Below, in pieces: positions 60,508 to 64,000 of a DNA stretch of 64,000 nucleotides (positions within the stretch are counted from its first letter, which is position 1; each line of letters opens with the position of its first letter). The stretch comes from Fretibacterium sp. OH1220_COT-178. GTDB lineage: Bacteria > Synergistota > Synergistia > Synergistales > Aminobacteriaceae. The notes below the pieces were generated by a model, which was given only the letters and a program-made list of their open reading frames with translations, was not told where the DNA came from and searched no databases. Position numbers and translations under genes: made by a program. Location: contig NZ_RQYL01000019.1 of the NCBI RefSeq assembly GCF_003860125.1, positions 34,295 through 98,294 on the forward strand, in the 5' to 3' direction.

Positions 60508-61431
60508 CTACTGCTCGTAGGTCCTCTCCCGGACCTGGATCAGCTTCGTCAGCACCGTATTGACGGGGACGGGGACCCCAAGCCTCTCCCCCTCCTCGAC
60601 CACGGCGCCGTTGATCACGGAGATCTCCGTCCGGCGCTTGGCCAGGACGTCCTGAAGCATCGACGAACGGTTCTCCCCCGTCCTTTTGGCGATGGCCCGC
60701 GTGTGCTCCAGGGGGTCGTCGACCTCGAAGCGGATCCCCTTGGCCCCCGCCACCGCACAGGCCTCCTCGATGGCCGCCCGCATCAGATCCTCCGTCTCGG
60801 GGTGCTCGACGAGCTGCCCGTTCCTCAGGCCCGTCACGGCCGTCAGGGCGTTGATGCCGACGTTGACGATCAGTTTGGTCCAGATCAGCCCCATGACGTT
60901 CTCCGAGATCTTCGTGACGATGCCGGCCTTCTCGAATGCCGAGGCCAGCGCGGCGATGCGCTCGGACCGGGTGCCGTCCTGCTCGCCGATCACCGTATCG
61001 CCCGAACCGGCGTGGCGGATGCGCCCCGGCCCCAGCAGCGTGGAACCGTGCCCGGTGGTCCCGGCCACGACGTGAGCGGCCCCCGCCGCGGCGTTGAGCT
61101 TCTCGACGTTGCCCAGGCCGTTCTGCAGCGTCAAGACCATCGTCCGCTCCCCAAGCAGTCCCAGAGCGTCCCGCATGGCGGATTCGGTCAGGGTGGCCTT
61201 CACGAATACGATCACGAGGTCGGCGACCCCGGCCTCGGAGGGGTGCGTCACCGCACGGATTTTCTTGATCCGGCGGACCCGGTCCGGCTCCTCGATCTCG
61301 AGTCCCGAGGCGTTGAGCGCCTCGACATGCTCACGCCAGACGTCGATCAGGAAGACCTCGTGCCCCGCCTCCGCCAGCGTTCCCCCATAGAGGCAACCCA
61401 TTGCCCCCGCGCCCAGAATGGCGACCTTCAT
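60508..61431 (-). CDS. panE: 2-dehydropantoate 2-reductase (ketopantoate reductase)
   Basis: 307 residues. NADPH site VAILGAGAMGCLYGG, FVKATLTESAM, TLQNGLGNVEKL, catalytic Lys in GLIWTKLIVNVGINALTA, and SSMLQDVLAKRRTEISVINGAVV. It reduces ketopantoate to pantoate. It lies 22 bases after panB. ATG 61431 is the start; GTG 61440 is too close to the Shine-Dalgarno sequence. Confidence 0.93.
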   Translation of the reverse strand: MKVAILGAGAMGCLYGGTLAEAGHEVFLIDVWREHVEALNASGLEIEEPDRVRRIKKIRAVTHPSEAGVADLVIVFVKATLTESAMRDALGLLGERTMVLTLQNGLGNVEKLNAAAGAAHVVAGTTGHGSTLLGPGRIRHAGSGDTVIGEQDGTRSERIAALASAFEKAGIVTKISENVMGLIWTKLIVNVGINALTAVTGLRNGQLVEHPETEDLMRAAIEEACAVAGAKGIRFEVDDPLEHTRAIAKRTGENRSSMLQDVLAKRRTEISVINGAVVEEGERLGVPVPVNTVLTKLIQVRERTYEQ

Positions 61432-61453
61432 CGGTCTCACTCCTCCGGCACGA

Positions 61454-62281
61454 TCAATAGATCTTCCCGATGTCGTCCTTGCTGAGCCCGCCGAAGACGT
61501 ACTCGTCGCTGGGGAACTTGACGTCGCGGACCTCCTGCTTGTAGTCCTGCAGCGCCTTGACGATCTGGTCCCCGATGTCGGCGTACTTCTTGACGAACTT
61601 CGGGCGGAAGCGGTCGAACATCCCGAGGAGGTCGTGATAGACCAGCACCTGCCCGTCGCAGTAGCGGCCGGCGCCGATGCCGATCACGGGGATCTTCACG
61701 GCCTCGGTGATCGCGCGGCCCAGCTCCTCGGGCACGCACTCCACGACCAGGGAGAACGCTCCGGCCTCCTCCAGGGCCTTCGCCTGCTCCACGATCTTCC
61801 GAGCCGCATCCATGTTCTTGCCCTGCAGCTTGAACCCGCCCAGAAGTCCGGCCGTCTGGGGGGTCAGGCCGATGTGCCCCTGCACGCCGATCCCGGCCTC
61901 GACCATGCGCCGCACCGTCTCGGGCATGCAGCCCTCCAGCTTGACGACGTCGCAGCCGCCCTCCTTCAGCAGGCGGTTGGCGCTGCGGATGGCCTGCTCC
62001 GGCCCCTCGTTGTAGGACCCGAACACGAGGTCCCCGACGATCATGGGGGAGGGCGCGCCCTTCACGACGGCCTTGATGTGGTGCACCATCTGGTCCGTCG
62101 TCAGGGGAACCGTGGAGTCGTTGCCCAGCATGGTCATGGACATGCTGTCCCCCACCAGGATCATCTCGATCCCCGCCTTCTCGACCAGGGTCGCCTGGCC
62201 GAAGTCGTAGGCCGTGACGTAGCTGATTTTCTCCCCGTTCTGCTTCATCTCCTGGAGCTTCTGAATCGTTACCTTAGCCAT
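61454..62281 (-). CDS. panB: 3-methyl-2-oxobutanoate hydroxymethyltransferase (ketopantoate hydroxymethyltransferase)
   Basis: 275 residues. SYVTAYDFGQATLVEKAG, LVGDSMSMTMLGNDSTVPLTTDQM (metal Asp), VKLEGC, GHIGLTPQTAGLLGGFK and IGIGAGRYCDGQVLVYHDLLG are the family motifs. It makes ketopantoate from alpha-ketoisovalerate. First gene of the panB-panE-dctPQM run. Confidence 0.95.
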   Translation of the reverse strand: MAKVTIQKLQEMKQNGEKISYVTAYDFGQATLVEKAGIEMILVGDSMSMTMLGNDSTVPLTTDQMVHHIKAVVKGAPSPMIVGDLVFGSYNEGPEQAIRSANRLLKEGGCDVVKLEGCMPETVRRMVEAGIGVQGHIGLTPQTAGLLGGFKLQGKNMDAARKIVEQAKALEEAGAFSLVVECVPEELGRAITEAVKIPVIGIGAGRYCDGQVLVYHDLLGMFDRFRPKFVKKYADIGDQIVKALQDYKQEVRDVKFPSDEYVFGGLSKDDIGKIY

Positions 62282-62539
62282 GATGCAAGACCTCCCTCAG
62301 GATTTTGTGGAAGACGACGGGCTCACCGCCCGGATACAACGCAGGATCGTGCCGAAAAATCGCGCCGTTTTCCCAATAGGGCCGCCGGCTTCATTCTGGA
62401 GCATTGTCTTTTACGCAAAAATTCAGTCATTTTAAAAGAAACACCCTTCAAGGCTCGAGGACGATGTGAGAGCCGGTGAAACGAACGACGAACAAAACAA
62501 AAAAGCGATGGGAATGTTGAAAAACGAGAATATCGATTT

Positions 62540-62606
62540 TGGTTATACCAGTTGATCTTACCTTTTCACTTTTGTGTCATAATAGCATAAAAGCGAAAGC
62601 TGTAAA
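62540..62606 (-). promoter_or_regulatory. panB-operon promoter with FadR-type operator
   Basis: On the minus strand TTTACA (62606-62601) and TATTAT (62584-62579) are 16 bases apart and read toward panB. TGGTTATACCA (62540-62550) fits the FadR-subfamily GntR operator TNGTNNNACNA and lies about 20-30 bases beyond the predicted start site, a position for repression. The regulator is encoded divergently at 62721. The remaining part of the 439-base gap 62282-62720 is AT-rich and shows no gene. Confidence 0.6.
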
Positions 62607-62720
62607 GCCGCAGGAGAATTTCGCACGCAGGGCTGTTTTGCGAACAAACCATCGGGCCTGTCCGTTTGTTTTTGCGAATATCGACAATTTTTCGGGACTT
62701 TTTGGGATGGTGCCACGCAA

Positions 62721-63467
62721 ATGGAGACGAAACGGGAACGGCTGATTCAGAGACTGACCGAGGAGATCCAAACGGGGTGCTTTCGGGCCGCCTCGCGATT
62801 GCCGCCGGAGCGCGTCCTGATGGAGCGGATGGGGGTGACGCGGACCCTCCTCAGGGAGGCCCTGATGACGATGGAGGGCATGGGCAGGATCTCCATCGAG
62901 GGACGGAGCGGCATCACCATCGTTCGGAACGGGGAGGAAAAAATAGGCCAGGGCATCGAGAGGCTGGCTCAGTGGCCGTCGGTCCTGAGCGGGGAGATCC
63001 TGGAGGTCCGGCTGATTCTCGAGGTCCCCGCCGCGAAGTTCGCCGCCAAAGCACGGAGCGAAGCGGACCTGGAGCAGATGGATCGGTGCCTTGCCGCCCT
63101 TTCGGCCTTCGACCACCGCGACGAAAAGGACTACGCCCGCGGGGACGAATGGGACTTCCTGCTGCACCAGACCATCATGAGGGCGGCGGGGAACGAGCTG
63201 CTGCTGCGCGTCTACGAGGGCGTGGCCTCCCTGATGCGGGACTTCACGCGGCGCTACCGGGGCGTGCTCTTCAACCGCATCGCCGGATGGGCCGAGAGGG
63301 CCTTCCGGGAGCACACGCAGCTGGTCGAGGCCATCCGTGCCCGGAACCCGGAGGAGGCGGGGGAGACGATGCACCGTCATCTATGCCGCACCCTGAAGAT
63401 CGACCGTTTCGTGAACGATCCGCCCGACCGGTCCGCCCGGGATGTGTTCTGCGGAGAAATTTCCTGA
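62721..63467 (+). CDS. GntR-family regulator, FadR subfamily (FCD domain)
   Basis: 248 residues. N-terminal winged helix RERLIQRLTEEIQTGCFRAASRLPPERVLMERMGVTRTLLREALMTMEGMGRISI (cited in part) is a standard GntR domain; the C-terminal helical FCD domain has ILEVRLILEVPAAKFAA, DEWDFLLHQTIMRAAGNELL and HTQLVEAIRARNPEEAGETMHRHL with the metal His residues. It should sense an organic acid and repress the facing panBE-TRAP operon via TGGTTATACCA. No strong Shine-Dalgarno sequence is seen at the ATG. Nothing recognisable lies in 63468-63625. Confidence 0.88.
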   Translation: METKRERLIQRLTEEIQTGCFRAASRLPPERVLMERMGVTRTLLREALMTMEGMGRISIEGRSGITIVRNGEEKIGQGIERLAQWPSVLSGEILEVRLILEVPAAKFAAKARSEADLEQMDRCLAALSAFDHRDEKDYARGDEWDFLLHQTIMRAAGNELLLRVYEGVASLMRDFTRRYRGVLFNRIAGWAERAFREHTQLVEAIRARNPEEAGETMHRHLCRTLKIDRFVNDPPDRSARDVFCGEIS

Positions 63468-63625
63468 CCGGCGGGAGCAGCCGGCGCCAGGCCAAGGATG
63501 TCTTCTGCCGATTCTATCGGGCGGCAGGGCTCCCATCCTGTGCGGCGGAGGAGAAATGCCCCTTATCGTTGGGCAGGGCTGCCCGTCCCATCCGCCTGAT
63601 CGGGCCAAGCTCCTAAACCGCCTTA

Positions 63626-64000
63626 TCACTTCGCCACAGGAATGCTCAGATAGCCGTATTTCCTTTTCTCATACCGCTGTACCTTTTGCCTCACCCTTAC
63701 CCGCAACGTCCCCTCCATGACCTCTTTTACTCCCACGGGCTCAAGCCACACCGGCAGAGGGTACAATTTGCCCGTTCGGTCGATAAGGCTGTAGTTTGCC
63801 TCCTCATCCCCCATAACCATACGGGTCTCATGGGTCCCCCTCTCACTCTGTACAACCATATAGCCCTCACGAAAGACGCCAAGAGGCTCCTCGGAGAACC
63901 GGAAGAGAACCTTCCCCGTCTCGTCGATCACCCCAAACGCGTCCTTGGTGGATTCGGGGTCGGAGAGAGCCACCGACGCCAGCCCCTCGGAGAACCGGTA
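63626..64000 (-). CDS. WG-repeat protein, C-terminal end, truncated by the window edge
   Basis: The frame stays open to the last base, so the gene continues beyond the window. The visible ~125 residues contain repeats of the type YRFSEGLASVAL..., FGVIDETGKVLFRFSEEPLGVFREGYMVV and YSLIDRTGKLYPLPVWLEPVG, i.e. WG beta-hairpin repeats. These are usually binding or structural surfaces of unknown role. The end is basic (QKVQRYEKRKYGYL). Confidence 0.7.
   Translation of the reverse strand, partial: YRFSEGLASVALSDPESTKDAFGVIDETGKVLFRFSEEPLGVFREGYMVVQSERGTHETRMVMGDEEANYSLIDRTGKLYPLPVWLEPVGVKEVMEGTLRVRVRQKVQRYEKRKYGYLSIPVAK

Noticed and set aside
63626..64000. Complete short gene starting at GTG 63973
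   Set aside because: The same frame continues with WG-repeat residues to the last base, so the start is outside the window.

Overview
The window is high-GC bacterial chromosome (about two thirds G+C by eye), densely packed, with many 4-base start/stop overlaps. It suggests a diderm anaerobe of the Synergistota. A lipid A Kdo transferase (WaaA), an RND efflux pump and secreted serpin and HtrA proteins indicate an outer membrane. Gene orders usually seen in Firmicutes (rpmH-rnpA-yidD-yidC-jag; tmk-yaaR-holB-ricT) and peptide, TRAP and sodium-coupled importers fit an amino-acid and peptide fermenter. The taxonomic call is inference from gene content; there is no rRNA here.

Layout. 1-4015 (+): end of an efflux adaptor, then rpmH, rnpA, yidD, yidC, jag and lgt. 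4220-6993 (+): an HtrA protease and a secreted serpin. 7046-8388 (-): a frameshifted beta-lactamase-fold hydrolase, then tRNA-Leu with the unusual anticodon AAG. 8774-14152 (-): a dipeptide/oligopeptide ABC importer. 14312-19619 (+): a complete LysW-carrier lysine/arginine cluster (lysW-X-Y-Z-J-K) behind a clear promoter and a 29-base palindrome. 19855-23369 (-): a MerR/GyrI regulator, isoaspartyl dipeptidase and an NhaC-type antiporter. 23580-28617: a helical secreted protein, a YbaK deacylase, a Crp/Fnr regulator with an unassigned partner, and waaA. 28763-30199 (+): an alkyltransferase-like domain joined in frame to a transaldolase. 30232-34807 (-): an RND pump with a PII-like small protein. 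34993-47759 (+): prfB with its programmed frameshift, then a long overlapping run (S55 peptidase, tmk, yaaR, holB, ricT, ftsY, two uncharacterised genes, purB, a Xer recombinase, purine nucleoside phosphorylase, M23 peptidase).

47955-50937 (-): a sodium:solute symporter and the mocA-like/yqeC pair. 51017-53236 (+): a small accessory segment: a near-consensus promoter, a DUF1659-DUF2922-YvrJ-M15 peptidase cassette and a HicAB toxin-antitoxin module, ending at tRNA-Cys. 53593-57289 (-): the translation run rpsB-tsf-pyrH-frr with cheR. 57496-62281 (-): panB, panE and a TRAP transporter in one run facing a divergent FadR-type regulator with a matching operator. The window closes in a WG-repeat protein.

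The genes most worth attention are the alkyltransferase-transaldolase joint with its A6 tract, the lysW operator, tRNA-Leu(AAG), the mirror-image TATAAT repeat at 28712-28755, the panBE-TRAP operon and the small-protein cassette at 51119-52285.
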